In this document: piece by piece, positions 18,018 to 25,954 of the stretch
How positions within the stretch are numbered: position 1 is the stretch's first letter
How the letters are laid out: every line of letters starts with the position of its first letter
NCBI GenBank assembly: GCA_003252395.1
Contig: QKEL01000011.1
Span: forward strand, 515,585 to 579,584
From: Spirochaetales bacterium
GTDB lineage: Bacteria > Spirochaetota > Spirochaetia > Treponematales > Treponemataceae
Direction: 5' to 3'
Length of the DNA: 64,000 nt
The notes under the pieces: model-generated
What the model saw: only the letters and a program-made list of their open reading frames with translations
Told to the model about the DNA's origin: nothing
Database searches by the model: none
Translations under genes and position numbers: made by a program

Positions 18018-19598
18018 TCAGGCTTGGTTCCGTATCCAGTGGGCTATGATGGGCTCTATGCGGGGAACCGCGTAGCCCAGGGCCTCTACCCGTTCCCGCT
18101 CGCCGCTGCGGCCCCAGTCCTGATAGGGATTATCGTATTGCTCGTACAAAAAACCGTAGATTATCTCTTCGGCCTCGTTTTGCCGTGAGCTGAAAATATT
18201 CGCCTTTTTTCCCGACCCGACCAGTATTTCGCGGATGGAAGGCCGGATTCCCTTGAAGAATAGATCCTTATAGACCGTATAGGTTTTCCCCGTTTCCTTG
18301 CGGATCATGTCGGCGATGGAGTTCGCCGCGGGAATTTTCGCCGTTCTGATATGCGAGCCCGGCCGGTATTCCGCGCGGACGTTTTTTGCCTTTTTGAGGA
18401 GTCCCTTTTGCGCGGCGTCCCGCTTGGCTTCGGCCTTCGGCGCCTTAGGCGCGGGAACCGTCTTTTTTGCGCGTTCGCGTTGGGGCATCTCCTCCCGCGC
18501 GCGGGTTTCCTTGCCGGCTTTCCGTACGCGCGCGGGGGCGGCGGGGCGAACCCGCCGGGTTTTTGCCCGCGCCGCGGCCGCTTCGGCCAGCTCGCTCGCC
18601 TCGGTAGGGGCGGGCCGGGCGTCGTCGTACGCAGGCGGGGTTGCCGCCGCCGCGCCGCCGTCGAGCTTGGCCTTGTACCGCGCCCAGGTGCGCTGCAGGT
18701 AGAGGTCGCCGGATATGCTGTAATAATAGCCGGTTACCACGTTGGCGAGCACCGCGTTCAGGATTTCCTCGTCTTTCCAGCCGTGGTCGCGGCCGTTTTT
18801 TATCGCGGAGAATATCTCATAGTGCCGGGTTCGGTATTTACGGCTGTACAGGAGCACCGTTTTTTCGAAGGCCGGGTCGCCGGTACGGTTCCAGTATTTC
18901 AGGCAGTACGCGATAACCGTGTCCTCGGTGCCGGTAATGGCCGCGGGGATGAGGATGCGACGCACGTCCTCTTCCGAGAAGGAGATATTCGAAAGGTCTA
19001 GCCCCGCCTTGCGGTGCCTTTGGCGGACCGCGCGTTCCCGGTCGCGCTTTCGGCGCTCTTCGGCGTCCTTTCGGAAGGCGAGGACCGAGTCTATGGTGTC
19101 GGTTACGTAGAGCCTGATCAGTTCCGCGGTTCGCTCCATGGCCTCGGCTTTCCAGTTTAGGAGGCGGGCAAGGCGCGCGTATCGCTCCGTTATCGCGATG
19201 GCGGCGTACCGGTCGGGCGAAATGACCGACAGAAGCCCCTCGGCGAGCTTGATGACCGCGTACGCGTCGGTAAGGTTGACCGCGTCTATGTCTCGGGTAA
19301 GGAAATTGATGATTGCGGTGGTTTTTCTCAATGCCCGTTGGGCAAGGTCCGCGACGCTTTGCTCGAGGATTACCCGGAAATTCGGGTCTTTGGAACGGTA
19401 CGAGCGCATAAGCCGTTCGCGTATCGCGTCGTCGGGGTATTTTTTCCGCAGTTTCCCGTTATATAGGGATAAGGCATCGGCCAGGCGGCCTTCCTTGCGG
19501 AGATCGTAATAGCGTTCAATATCCGCGTCGCCGGAAAGGCTGACGTTCGGGTATTCTTCCCGGAGGAGCAGGAAGGCGGCGTCGTGCGTATCGTGCAT
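18018..19598 (-). CDS. Large protein of unknown function
   Basis: I do not recognise this 526-residue protein. The N-terminal 300 residues look helical and have charged, TPR-like character without a clear repeat signature. They are followed by a low-complexity basic Ala/Arg/Lys-rich linker (about 320-405) and a conserved-looking C-terminal domain with IADMIRKETGKTYTVYKDLF and ENEIIYGFLYEQYDNPYQDWG-like sequence. No signal peptide or membrane helix is seen, so it is cytoplasmic. Transcription probably starts at a TATAAC -10 nine bases upstream of ATG 19598. It lies downstream of the flaB terminator, in the same direction as flaB. It may be specific to spirochaetes. Confidence 0.7.
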   Translation of the reverse strand: MHDTHDAAFLLLREEYPNVSLSGDADIERYYDLRKEGRLADALSLYNGKLRKKYPDDAIRERLMRSYRSKDPNFRVILEQSVADLAQRALRKTTAIINFLTRDIDAVNLTDAYAVIKLAEGLLSVISPDRYAAIAITERYARLARLLNWKAEAMERTAELIRLYVTDTIDSVLAFRKDAEERRKRDRERAVRQRHRKAGLDLSNISFSEEDVRRILIPAAITGTEDTVIAYCLKYWNRTGDPAFEKTVLLYSRKYRTRHYEIFSAIKNGRDHGWKDEEILNAVLANVVTGYYYSISGDLYLQRTWARYKAKLDGGAAAATPPAYDDARPAPTEASELAEAAAARAKTRRVRPAAPARVRKAGKETRAREEMPQRERAKKTVPAPKAPKAEAKRDAAQKGLLKKAKNVRAEYRPGSHIRTAKIPAANSIADMIRKETGKTYTVYKDLFFKGIRPSIREILVGSGKKANIFSSRQNEAEEIIYGFLYEQYDNPYQDWGRSGERERVEALGYAVPRIEPIIAHWIRNQA

Positions 19599-19613
19599 GA
19601 TCGCTCCGTTATA
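19599..19613 (-). promoter_or_regulatory. -10 box immediately upstream of the unknown gene
   Basis: TATAAC (19613-19608, minus strand) is nine bases before the ATG, with GGAG in the gap. The T-run of the flaB terminator abuts this box, so termination and re-initiation are packed together. Confidence 0.4.
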
Positions 19614-19617
19614 CCAT

Positions 19618-19654
19618 AAAAAAGGGCCGATTCCCAGCTCTTGGGAACCGGCCC
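19618..19654 (-). terminator. Rho-independent terminator of flaB
   Basis: Read on the minus strand, GGGCCGGTTCCCA pairs with TGGGAATCGGCCC across a short loop (19654-19624), with one mismatch. A run of Ts (19623-19618) follows. It sits 20 nt after the flaB stop codon. Confidence 0.9.
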
Positions 19655-19674
19655 TCCGTCTCTGCCGCGGAAGG

Positions 19675-20535
19675 TTACTTCAGCAGGCTCAGGACGCCCT
19701 GCGTAGACTGGTTTGCCTGGGCAAGCATCGCGGTTCCGGCCTGGGTAAGGATCTGGTTCTTGGTGTAGTCGACCATTTCCTTTGCCATGTTGGTGTCGCG
19801 GATGCGAGACTCGGCGGCCTGAAGGTTCTCGGCGCCGACGCCAAGGCCCTTCATGGTGTACTCGAGGCGGTTCTGGTAGGCGCCGAGATCGGCGCGCTGC
19901 TTGCTGACCTTCTTCAGCGCTTCGTCAACGGTTCCGATGGCGCGGTTTGAGTCGTCGGGGGCGGAGAGGGAAATGATCCTCTCGTCGCCGACGTTTCGGA
20001 CACCCAGGGCCGAGGAGGTCATGGTGCCGATAAATACGCGGGTGCGCTGATCCATGTTGGCGCCGATATGGAACCACATGGACCCCGTCACCGTATTCTC
20101 TCCGGTTTCCCGAGCAAAACGTCCGGTGAGCATGTTCATTCCGTTGAACTGCGCCTGGCTTGCGATCCTGTCGACTTCGGCGACGAGCTGAGATACCTCA
20201 ACCTGGATCTGCATGCGGTCTTCGGCGGTATAAATACCGTTGGAGGACTGCACGGCGAGTTCACGGATGCGCTGGAGAATGTCCTGGGTTTCCTGAAGAT
20301 ACCCTTCGGTGGTCTGAATGAACGAAATACCGTTCTGCGCGTTGGTATTCGCCTGATTCATGCCGCGAACCTGGCTGCGCATCTTTTCGGATACGGCAAG
20401 CCCGGAGGCGTCGTCCCCGGCGCGGTTGATCCGCATTCCGGATGAAAGTTTTTCAATGTTCTTCTGGTTAGAACCGGCGGTTTCTCCGAGGGTTCTCGAC
20501 GAGAACATAGCGCTTAGGTTGTGATTGATGATCAT
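19675..20535 (-). CDS. flaB: Flagellin FlaB (periplasmic flagellar core protein)
   Basis: At 286 residues this is the standard length of spirochaete FlaB. The N-terminal D0/D1 region ([39 protein letters not shown]) and the C-terminal region ([34 protein letters not shown]) are both intact, with a short central domain as in other spirochaete core flagellins. FlaB polymerises into the periplasmic flagellar filament. The start at 20535 is supported by AAAGGAG and by homology; the upstream in-frame ATG (20607) is not. Transcription probably uses a sigma-28 promoter about 170 nt upstream, and a strong terminator follows. The flgM-like gene nearby fits sigma-28 control. Confidence 0.97.
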   Translation of the reverse strand: MIINHNLSAMFSSRTLGETAGSNQKNIEKLSSGMRINRAGDDASGLAVSEKMRSQVRGMNQANTNAQNGISFIQTTEGYLQETQDILQRIRELAVQSSNGIYTAEDRMQIQVEVSQLVAEVDRIASQAQFNGMNMLTGRFARETGENTVTGSMWFHIGANMDQRTRVFIGTMTSSALGVRNVGDERIISLSAPDDSNRAIGTVDEALKKVSKQRADLGAYQNRLEYTMKGLGVGAENLQAAESRIRDTNMAKEMVDYTKNQILTQAGTAMLAQANQSTQGVLSLLK

Positions 20536-20704
20536 AATGCTACTCCTTTGGCGATTTTCGACGACGTATCCATATAGTCGGTCGCGGCATCCCTGCCGAT
20601 CCTTCAATTTGTACCGGATCCCCTGACGTTACCAGCGTAAGAAGACGGAGCCCGCCCGCCTTCGGGACCAGCTGTAATCCCTCGGGTGAGCGTGCGTACT
20701 CTGA

Positions 20705-20731
20705 ATATCGGAGGGGTAAAAAAACTCTTGA
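20705..20731 (-). promoter_or_regulatory. Candidate sigma-28 (FliA) promoter of flaB
   Basis: On the minus strand TCAA (20731-20728), a 15-nt spacer and TCCGATAT (20712-20705) match the sigma-28 pattern TAAA-N15-GCCGATAA with few mismatches. The predicted leader is about 160 nt. The rest of the 289-nt gap between flaB and the zinc-ribbon gene holds no other feature I can support. Confidence 0.5.
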
Positions 20732-20824
20732 GGGGAAAAAAAAGGAAATGCGGTTTATGCGCGGGACGCCGGACGCGGGATGCCGCGCGAGTGGCGCAGG
20801 CGGCGGGATGCCGCGGCGAGGGAC

Positions 20825-21247
20825 TTAGCTTTCTTTGCTTTTTTTGGGCAGGCGGCAGCCCATGCAGCCGAGTATGTGCACGTGCCGTTTCTTGTGCGGG
20901 CGTTCGAAAAGCCGGGCGATCAGGTAGGATTCCTGCGCCACCCGTTTTTTGCAGACCGGGCACTTACGCTCGATATCCCGTTCCGCGAAGGGGTGGCAGT
21001 GGGGACAGCCGAAAATATGCACCAAGCGTTCCCCGTTCCCGGGAAAAACCGCGGACTTGATTTGCTCGCCGTTTTTCAGCACCGTCCCGCATACCGGGCA
21101 CACGCCTTGATCCCCCTTCCTGCCCTGTTCCCGCCGCTTTACCGGGCGCTTTCGCCCGTCCGGGGTCGTAAAAAGGCCGTAGGCGAATACGAGGAGCGCC
21201 GCGCCGACGAATACGAGGATCAATATATAGAAGGGTCCGGGAATCAT
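20825..21247 (-). CDS. Membrane-anchored protein with duplicated zinc ribbons
   Basis: The 140-residue protein has one N-terminal membrane helix (about 5-25) and a basic linker. Two tandem copies of a CxxC...CxxC module follow: CPVC...HIFGCPHC and CPVC...HILGCMGC. The paired HIxGCxxC endings indicate internal duplication. The zinc ribbons probably face the cytoplasm, given the positively charged linker after the helix. No function is recognised. The start at 21247 was chosen because the hydrophobic helix begins there; TATAAA or CATTAT just upstream may be the -10. It is divergent from rsmI. Confidence 0.65.
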   Translation of the reverse strand: MIPGPFYILILVFVGAALLVFAYGLFTTPDGRKRPVKRREQGRKGDQGVCPVCGTVLKNGEQIKSAVFPGNGERLVHIFGCPHCHPFAERDIERKCPVCKKRVAQESYLIARLFERPHKKRHVHILGCMGCRLPKKSKES

Positions 21248-21274
21248 GCCTTTTATAATGCACCAGAAACGGCC

Positions 21275-21309
21275 TTGTCGCAATCGGTAAAAGGGATTAT
21301 CATTGAATC
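21275..21309 (+). promoter_or_regulatory. Promoter for predicted leaderless rsmI mRNA
   Basis: TTGTCG (21275-21280), a 17-nt spacer and TATCAT (21298-21303) precede the GTG start at 21310 by six bases. No Shine-Dalgarno is present. This copy has both -35 and -10 at good spacing. Confidence 0.6.
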
Positions 21310-22005
21310 GTGGCAACATTGTTTGTGGTGGCGACCCCGATCGGCAACCTTGGCGACATAACGTACCGGGCTCTCGAAACCTTCAAGGCGGTGGACGCGA
21401 TTGCCTGCGAAGACACGCGGCATACCCTTCAATTGTTGACCCATTTCGGCATTCGCAAGCCCTTGCTTTCCTGCAGGGCGCGCAACGAGGAAATCGCCTC
21501 GGAACGGGTGCTCGAAGTGCTTGGGAAGGGCCAGGACGTCGCCTATGCCAGCGACGCGGGCACGCCGGGCCTAAGCGACCCGGGCGCGGTGCTCGTGCGG
21601 ACGGCGCGGGCCGCGGGCCACCGAATCGTTCCCATTCCGGGAGCGTCGGCGTTCGCGAGCGTTCTAAGCGTGAGCGGCAGTTCCGACAAGACCGTCATTT
21701 TCGAGGGTTTTCTTTCCCCGAAGCCCGGGCGGCGCCGATCAAGGCTGCGGGAATTATGCGAGACAGGTAACGCGTTCGTTTTGTATGAATCGCCGTACAG
21801 GATCCTCAAGCTTTTGACGGATCTTGCCGAAATTGAAGGAGACCGGGCGATCGTGGTGGGACGAGAGCTCACGAAGCTCCATGAAGAGCTCGTGACCGGT
21901 ACGGCAGTCGAGGCCAGGGACGCGTTTGCGGCCAGGGACAAGATTTTAGGCGAATTTTCCGTGTACGTCGCGGGAAAAAATCGCTCAATATCCGCGGATG
22001 ACTGA
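21310..22005 (+). CDS. rsmI: 16S rRNA (cytidine-1402-2'-O)-methyltransferase
   Basis: The 231-residue SAM-dependent tetrapyrrole-methylase-fold enzyme has the RsmI signatures: [18 protein letters not shown] at the N-terminus, [25 protein letters not shown] and IPGASAF. It 2'-O-methylates C1402 in the 16S decoding centre. The start codon is GTG at 21310, supported by the promoter six bases upstream and by alignment to the family N-terminus. The flgM-like gene follows after 29 nt and may be co-transcribed. Confidence 0.95.
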   Translation: MATLFVVATPIGNLGDITYRALETFKAVDAIACEDTRHTLQLLTHFGIRKPLLSCRARNEEIASERVLEVLGKGQDVAYASDAGTPGLSDPGAVLVRTARAAGHRIVPIPGASAFASVLSVSGSSDKTVIFEGFLSPKPGRRRSRLRELCETGNAFVLYESPYRILKLLTDLAEIEGDRAIVVGRELTKLHEELVTGTAVEARDAFAARDKILGEFSVYVAGKNRSISADD

Positions 22006-22034
22006 CCGATAAGTAAGGTGAAGGCAGGAACGTT

Positions 22035-22319
22035 ATGACAATTGACCGCTTGGGGGGCATAGATCCCCTAAAAAACGTAAACAACACCCAGAAACCCCAC
22101 CGGGTAAGCGGTACCGCTCCCTCCGATTCCATCTCGCTCTCTTCGGAAGCCAAAGAGCTTTCCGAGGTTTACTCTGCCATGGAAGCGGCGAATTCCGCCC
22201 CCGACGTTCGCTCCGACAAGGTGGCGGCCGTTATGGAAAGGATCAAGGATCCGAATTATATAAACGATGCCGTGGTCGACCTGGTCGCCGATCGTTTAAT
22301 GGACGTTTTTGGCGTTTAA
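22035..22319 (+). CDS. flgM: FlgM-like anti-sigma-28 factor
   Basis: The 94-residue acidic protein has the FlgM layout. A disordered N-terminus leads into SDSISLSSEAKELSEVYSAM, and a C-terminal helical region follows with VRSDKVAAVMERIKDPNYIND, where FlgM binds sigma-28. It holds FliA inactive until the flagellar hook-basal body is complete. AGGAA precedes the ATG. It follows rsmI and is closed by a strong terminator. Together with flaB and its sigma-28-like promoter about 1.3 kb away, this suggests conventional late flagellar gene control. Small size and low similarity leave some doubt. Confidence 0.8.
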   Translation: MTIDRLGGIDPLKNVNNTQKPHRVSGTAPSDSISLSSEAKELSEVYSAMEAANSAPDVRSDKVAAVMERIKDPNYINDAVVDLVADRLMDVFGV

Positions 22320-22344
22320 CCGGGCGCGCAGACGCGCGATTTGA

Positions 22345-22381
22345 GTAAAAAAGGCGGGACCGCTTCGGATTCCGCCTTTTT
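22345..22381 (+). terminator. Rho-independent terminator after flgM
   Basis: AAAAAAGGCGG (22345-22355) pairs with CCGCCTTTTTT (22370-22380) around an inner CCG/CGG stem. The A-tract and T-tract flanks make it potentially bidirectional. Confidence 0.88.
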
Positions 22382-22424
22382 TATTTTAAAAAAAATGCTA
22401 CATTTATAGGTATTAGAGGTTTTT

Positions 22425-23573
22425 ATGGCAGATTTCGTGTTCAAGATCTCGCCAAACGTCATTCTCGGCCCGTATACCCTGGCACGGCTCGGACAGGTCG
22501 CCGCGACCTGGGGCACGAAATACATGATGGTGGTAGATCCGATCCTGAAGGAATTCGATATTCCGGAGAAGGCGACCCAGGCCCTGGGAGACAAGGGTAT
22601 TTCCGTTCTCGTTTTCGACGACGTTCCCTCCGCGGCCACGTCCGCGACCCTTGAGCAGGCGCTGTCCCTCGCCCGGGGCGCCCACGTCCACGGCATTATT
22701 TCCCTCGGGGGCACGAAAACCGCCTCGCTCGCCCGCGCCGTCGCCTCGCTTTTCAACGAAACCCACGACATTTTCGACTATCTGCTCGGTTCGCAGCCCT
22801 ATTCCGGGCCCCTGCCCTTTATCGAGGTGCCCTCCACCTGCCGCGACGCCTTCGTGTTTTCCGACCGAACCCCGGTTATCGACGCGCGAAACCGCCAGGT
22901 TCGCCTGATGAAGATGCAGGCCGGCGTTTGCAAGGCCGTGATCGTCGACCCGAACCTGTATATGCACATGTCGCCCAACACGGCGATTTCCATGATTTTC
23001 CACGCCATATCGATGGCGGTGGAAGGGTACGTTTCCACGAAATCGAATTTTTTTTCCGAAACCATTCTCGGGAAATCCATAGAGATGCTTCTGTTGGCCC
23101 TGGACCCGGAGCAGTCGAAACTGGTGGGAACGCCGTCGGAAACCCTCGTCGCCCAGGGGGGGATATTGGCCTCCATGGGCGTGTCGGTGGCCTCGCCGGG
23201 CGTGTCTACCGCGATATCGCTGGCGTGCAACGCCCGGTATAAGACCTCGACCTCGCTCGTTTCCTCGGTGCTCCTCCCGTATATCATGGAAGACGCCTCC
23301 CGCGCCAAGGTTGACCGCATCGCGACCATCGGGAAGATGCTGGGCGTGGCCTCCGACGGCCTCGCCGCGAGCGATATCGCCCGGGCCGCCATCGAGGACA
23401 TTCGCCGCAGGCTTGCCCTCGCCGGCCTTCCGATGCGCCTGAAGGACCTCGGCCTCTCCATCGATCAGCTGGTTCCCGTCGCGGAAGACGCGGCGGCCCT
23501 CGATATCATGAATTATATCCCCCGGTCTCTCTCGGGCGACGAGCTTTTCGATTTGATCAAGCAGGCGTACTAG
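22425..23573 (+). CDS. Iron-containing alcohol dehydrogenase homologue lacking its metal ligands
   Basis: The 382-residue protein follows the fold of group III (iron-dependent) alcohol dehydrogenases, with EVPSTCRDAFVFS in place of the usual P-T-T-x-G-T-G-S-E. The four metal ligands of this family (Asp, His, His, His) appear replaced. In the DxxxHxxE motif the positions read His193 and Met197 with Glu200 kept, and the two later histidine positions read Thr262 and Thr276. The GGGSxxD dinucleotide motif reads GGTKTAS. It is therefore probably not a metal-dependent dehydrogenase and may bind a nucleotide or act as a scaffold. A SpoU methyltransferase follows after five bases. The alignment was done by eye. 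Confidence 0.75.
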   Translation: MADFVFKISPNVILGPYTLARLGQVAATWGTKYMMVVDPILKEFDIPEKATQALGDKGISVLVFDDVPSAATSATLEQALSLARGAHVHGIISLGGTKTASLARAVASLFNETHDIFDYLLGSQPYSGPLPFIEVPSTCRDAFVFSDRTPVIDARNRQVRLMKMQAGVCKAVIVDPNLYMHMSPNTAISMIFHAISMAVEGYVSTKSNFFSETILGKSIEMLLLALDPEQSKLVGTPSETLVAQGGILASMGVSVASPGVSTAISLACNARYKTSTSLVSSVLLPYIMEDASRAKVDRIATIGKMLGVASDGLAASDIARAAIEDIRRRLALAGLPMRLKDLGLSIDQLVPVAEDAAALDIMNYIPRSLSGDELFDLIKQAY

Positions 23574-23578
23574 AGCCC

Positions 23579-24424
23579 ATGATACCCGTTCATAAACTTT
23601 CCCAATTGTCCCCGGGGCAGCGCAGGCGTAAGCTTGCCCTGCTTTTGGCCCAGGCGGAACGCGAATTGCTCGCCGCGGGAGGCGGAACCGGCGGGCGTAC
23701 CGCCGATTCCGATCCCGACTACGTGCGTGCCCTCGCCCGCCTTGCCGCCGAAGACCCGAAGGTAGAGCCCGCGGCGGCGGAAAGGCTGAAGGCGCTTGCC
23801 CGTGACGCCTTGCCCGCGCTCGGGGATGGCGCGGAAGCCCTGCTTCGGCTATGCGACGTCGCGCGCCACGCGGTTCTGGCCGCCATCGGGACCTTTCCCG
23901 CGGAATGGGACCTGATACACCGACCCCTTTCCGACTCTATGGCCGCCGCGCCGGTTCGGCGCTTTTTCCCCGGGGTCGCCGTCTACGCCGAGGATATCCG
24001 TTCCCCGTTTAATCTCGGCTCCGTGTTCCGTACCGCCGAGGCCTTCGGGGCCGAACGGGTGATGGTTTCTCCCCTGTGCGTGCCCCCGGAACATCCCCGG
24101 GCGCAACGGAGCGCCATGGGTTGCATGGACTACCTTCCCTGGGAGCGCGTTTCGCTGGGGGAAATCCCGGCGGAATTGCCGGTTTTTGCCCTGGAAACGG
24201 GCGGCACGCCCATAGAGGAGTTCGATTTTCCGGAACGGGGAGTCGTGATTATCGGTTCGGAGGAATTGGGGGTAAGCCCCGAGGCCTTGGCCCGCGCCAC
24301 GTACGGCCGGGTGAGCATTCCCATGCGCGGCATAAAGGCCTCGCTCAACGTGGGCGTGGCCTTCGGCGTCCTAATGCAGGCCTGGACCGCCTACCTTAGC
24401 TGTTCGGCCTCAAAGCCCTTTTGA
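23579..24424 (+). CDS. SpoU/TrmH-family RNA 2'-O-methyltransferase
   Basis: The 281-residue protein has a poorly conserved N-terminal half (about 1-125) and a C-terminal SPOUT domain with all three motifs: RSPFNLGSVFRTAEAFG (motif 1), VIIGSEELGVSPE (motif 2) and IPMRGIKASLNVGVAFG (motif 3, trefoil knot). It methylates a ribose in tRNA or rRNA; the exact target cannot be told. It lies five bases after the degenerate ADH gene, so the two are co-transcribed. Its 3' end overlaps the convergent HDOD gene by 34 bases. Confidence 0.9.
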   Translation: MIPVHKLSQLSPGQRRRKLALLLAQAERELLAAGGGTGGRTADSDPDYVRALARLAAEDPKVEPAAAERLKALARDALPALGDGAEALLRLCDVARHAVLAAIGTFPAEWDLIHRPLSDSMAAAPVRRFFPGVAVYAEDIRSPFNLGSVFRTAEAFGAERVMVSPLCVPPEHPRAQRSAMGCMDYLPWERVSLGEIPAELPVFALETGGTPIEEFDFPERGVVIIGSEELGVSPEALARATYGRVSIPMRGIKASLNVGVAFGVLMQAWTAYLSCSASKPF

Positions 24425-25899
24425 AAGCTTGAGCAGATTTTCCTGAGCTGGGCCTCGGAGTCGATATTGAAGTGGTAGAGGAGCTCGGGAATTATTTGGT
24501 AATACTCCAGGGTTCCCTCCACGAAGTGGACGAGCATATCGGCCAGCGAGACGGTGAGGGCCAGGTCGCGGAATTCCTCGGGCGCCTCGTCGGGGCTGTG
24601 ATGCCAGCGGATGGTGGCGATGAGCGCCGGCGGAAAGTTCCATTTCGTGGCCAGCTCGGCGCCGATTTCCGCGTGATTCGCGCCCGACATAAGCGCGTCG
24701 TACACCCGGTCAGGCAGGTTCCGCGCCTCGCGGATTTTCTGAATGCGGTCCAAGAGCTCCGGATACATGATGCTGAACACGATTTTTCCCAGGTCGTGAA
24801 GGAGCCCGCACACGTAGGAATCCTCGGTTACGGCCCGGTTGTGCAGGAAATTGCGCGCGAGGTTGTACGAGAAGAAGGCGACCTTGTAGGAATGCTCCCA
24901 AAGCTGCTTTTGCTCTTCCGTGGTGGAACCGAGGATCCTGATAGACCCGATGGAGTACAGGAGGTTCTTTATGCCCCTGATACCCACCAGCTTGACCGCC
25001 TCGGTGATGTTCGTGCACTTTTTCGCCAGGGAAAAGGCCGCGGAATTGACCAGTTTCAGAAGGTCGGTGGTGAGGGCCACGTCGTTGCTGATATGGGCCG
25101 CGATCTCGGAGAGCTTTGATTCGGGGTCGTTGAGCAGGCGCTCGATGATCGCGATGTTTTCCGGGAACTGGGGCAACGTGTCGATGTAGGAAACGATTTC
25201 CGAGGCGAGGGACGAAAGCTGGACTTGGATATCCATGTTCATGGGCATCACGATTCGCGTGATCGTCTCCCCGTTTTCCACGAGCAAATGGTAGTTTTCG
25301 TCGTCCAGGCCGACCTTTTTCAGCATGAGGATCATGATGACCAGGCCGAGGCCCGCGCCCTCGGAGTCGTCGAGCACCTGGGAGAAGGCCTCCTCGAGGC
25401 TCGTGAACTGCTTTGAGCGCGCGATCTTGTCGAATACGCGCATGTATTCCTTTTTGGTCATTTCGGAATTGTTGCGTATTTCAAGCAGTATGTTCTGGTT
25501 TTTCGCCTGCATGATGACCTTTACGTACAGGCCGGCGTCCTTTTGGAGCTGCAGGTAATGGTTTATGTTCGAGAGGGTCTCTTCCTTGAAGTGTTTCATG
25601 CCCCGGTTGTAGTCCGCGGGGTCGTTAATGTCGAGGTTGAGTTCCTTGAAGTAAATGCGCTTCGTATTCGCCTTTTTGGCGTTGGTGGAAAGCTCGTTGA
25701 TGCAGTAGGAAAGGTAGTCCTTCAGCTTTTCCTGACCCATTTCGGCCAGGAAGCATTCGAGTACGTCGGCGATGTACAGCTCGATTTCATGGGGCATGGT
25801 ATAGGTCGTGATCGAAAGGGGAACCCCCATTCGCGTAGCCTTGCGGATTTTGGCTACGTCGACCTGCGTTTTTGCCGGTGCCTGACTTTTTGCTTCCAT
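24391..25899 (-). CDS. HDOD signalling protein with an N-terminal histidine-kinase-like ATPase domain
   Basis: In this 502-residue cytoplasmic protein the N-terminal half (about 45-230) has GHKL ATPase features: an N box in INELSTNAKKANTKR and a G box in DSEGAGLGLVIMILMLKK. There is no phosphoacceptor His domain. The C-terminal half (about 240-480) is an HDOD domain (VNSAAFSLAKKCTNITEAVKLVGI, CGLLHDLGKIV, HAEIGAELATKWNFP). HDOD proteins act in bacterial signalling and motility control. A TAAAAT box lies eight bases before the ATG, without an obvious Shine-Dalgarno. I infer a regulatory role; the partner is unknown. Confidence 0.85.
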   Translation of the reverse strand: MEAKSQAPAKTQVDVAKIRKATRMGVPLSITTYTMPHEIELYIADVLECFLAEMGQEKLKDYLSYCINELSTNAKKANTKRIYFKELNLDINDPADYNRGMKHFKEETLSNINHYLQLQKDAGLYVKVIMQAKNQNILLEIRNNSEMTKKEYMRVFDKIARSKQFTSLEEAFSQVLDDSEGAGLGLVIMILMLKKVGLDDENYHLLVENGETITRIVMPMNMDIQVQLSSLASEIVSYIDTLPQFPENIAIIERLLNDPESKLSEIAAHISNDVALTTDLLKLVNSAAFSLAKKCTNITEAVKLVGIRGIKNLLYSIGSIRILGSTTEEQKQLWEHSYKVAFFSYNLARNFLHNRAVTEDSYVCGLLHDLGKIVFSIMYPELLDRIQKIREARNLPDRVYDALMSGANHAEIGAELATKWNFPPALIATIRWHHSPDEAPEEFRDLALTVSLADMLVHFVEGTLEYYQIIPELLYHFNIDSEAQLRKICSSFQKGFEAEQLR

Positions 25900-25954
25900 A
25901 GTAAGGTATTTTACTCCAGGATACGTTTTTTTTCCAGCAGGGAGCGTTCTACGG

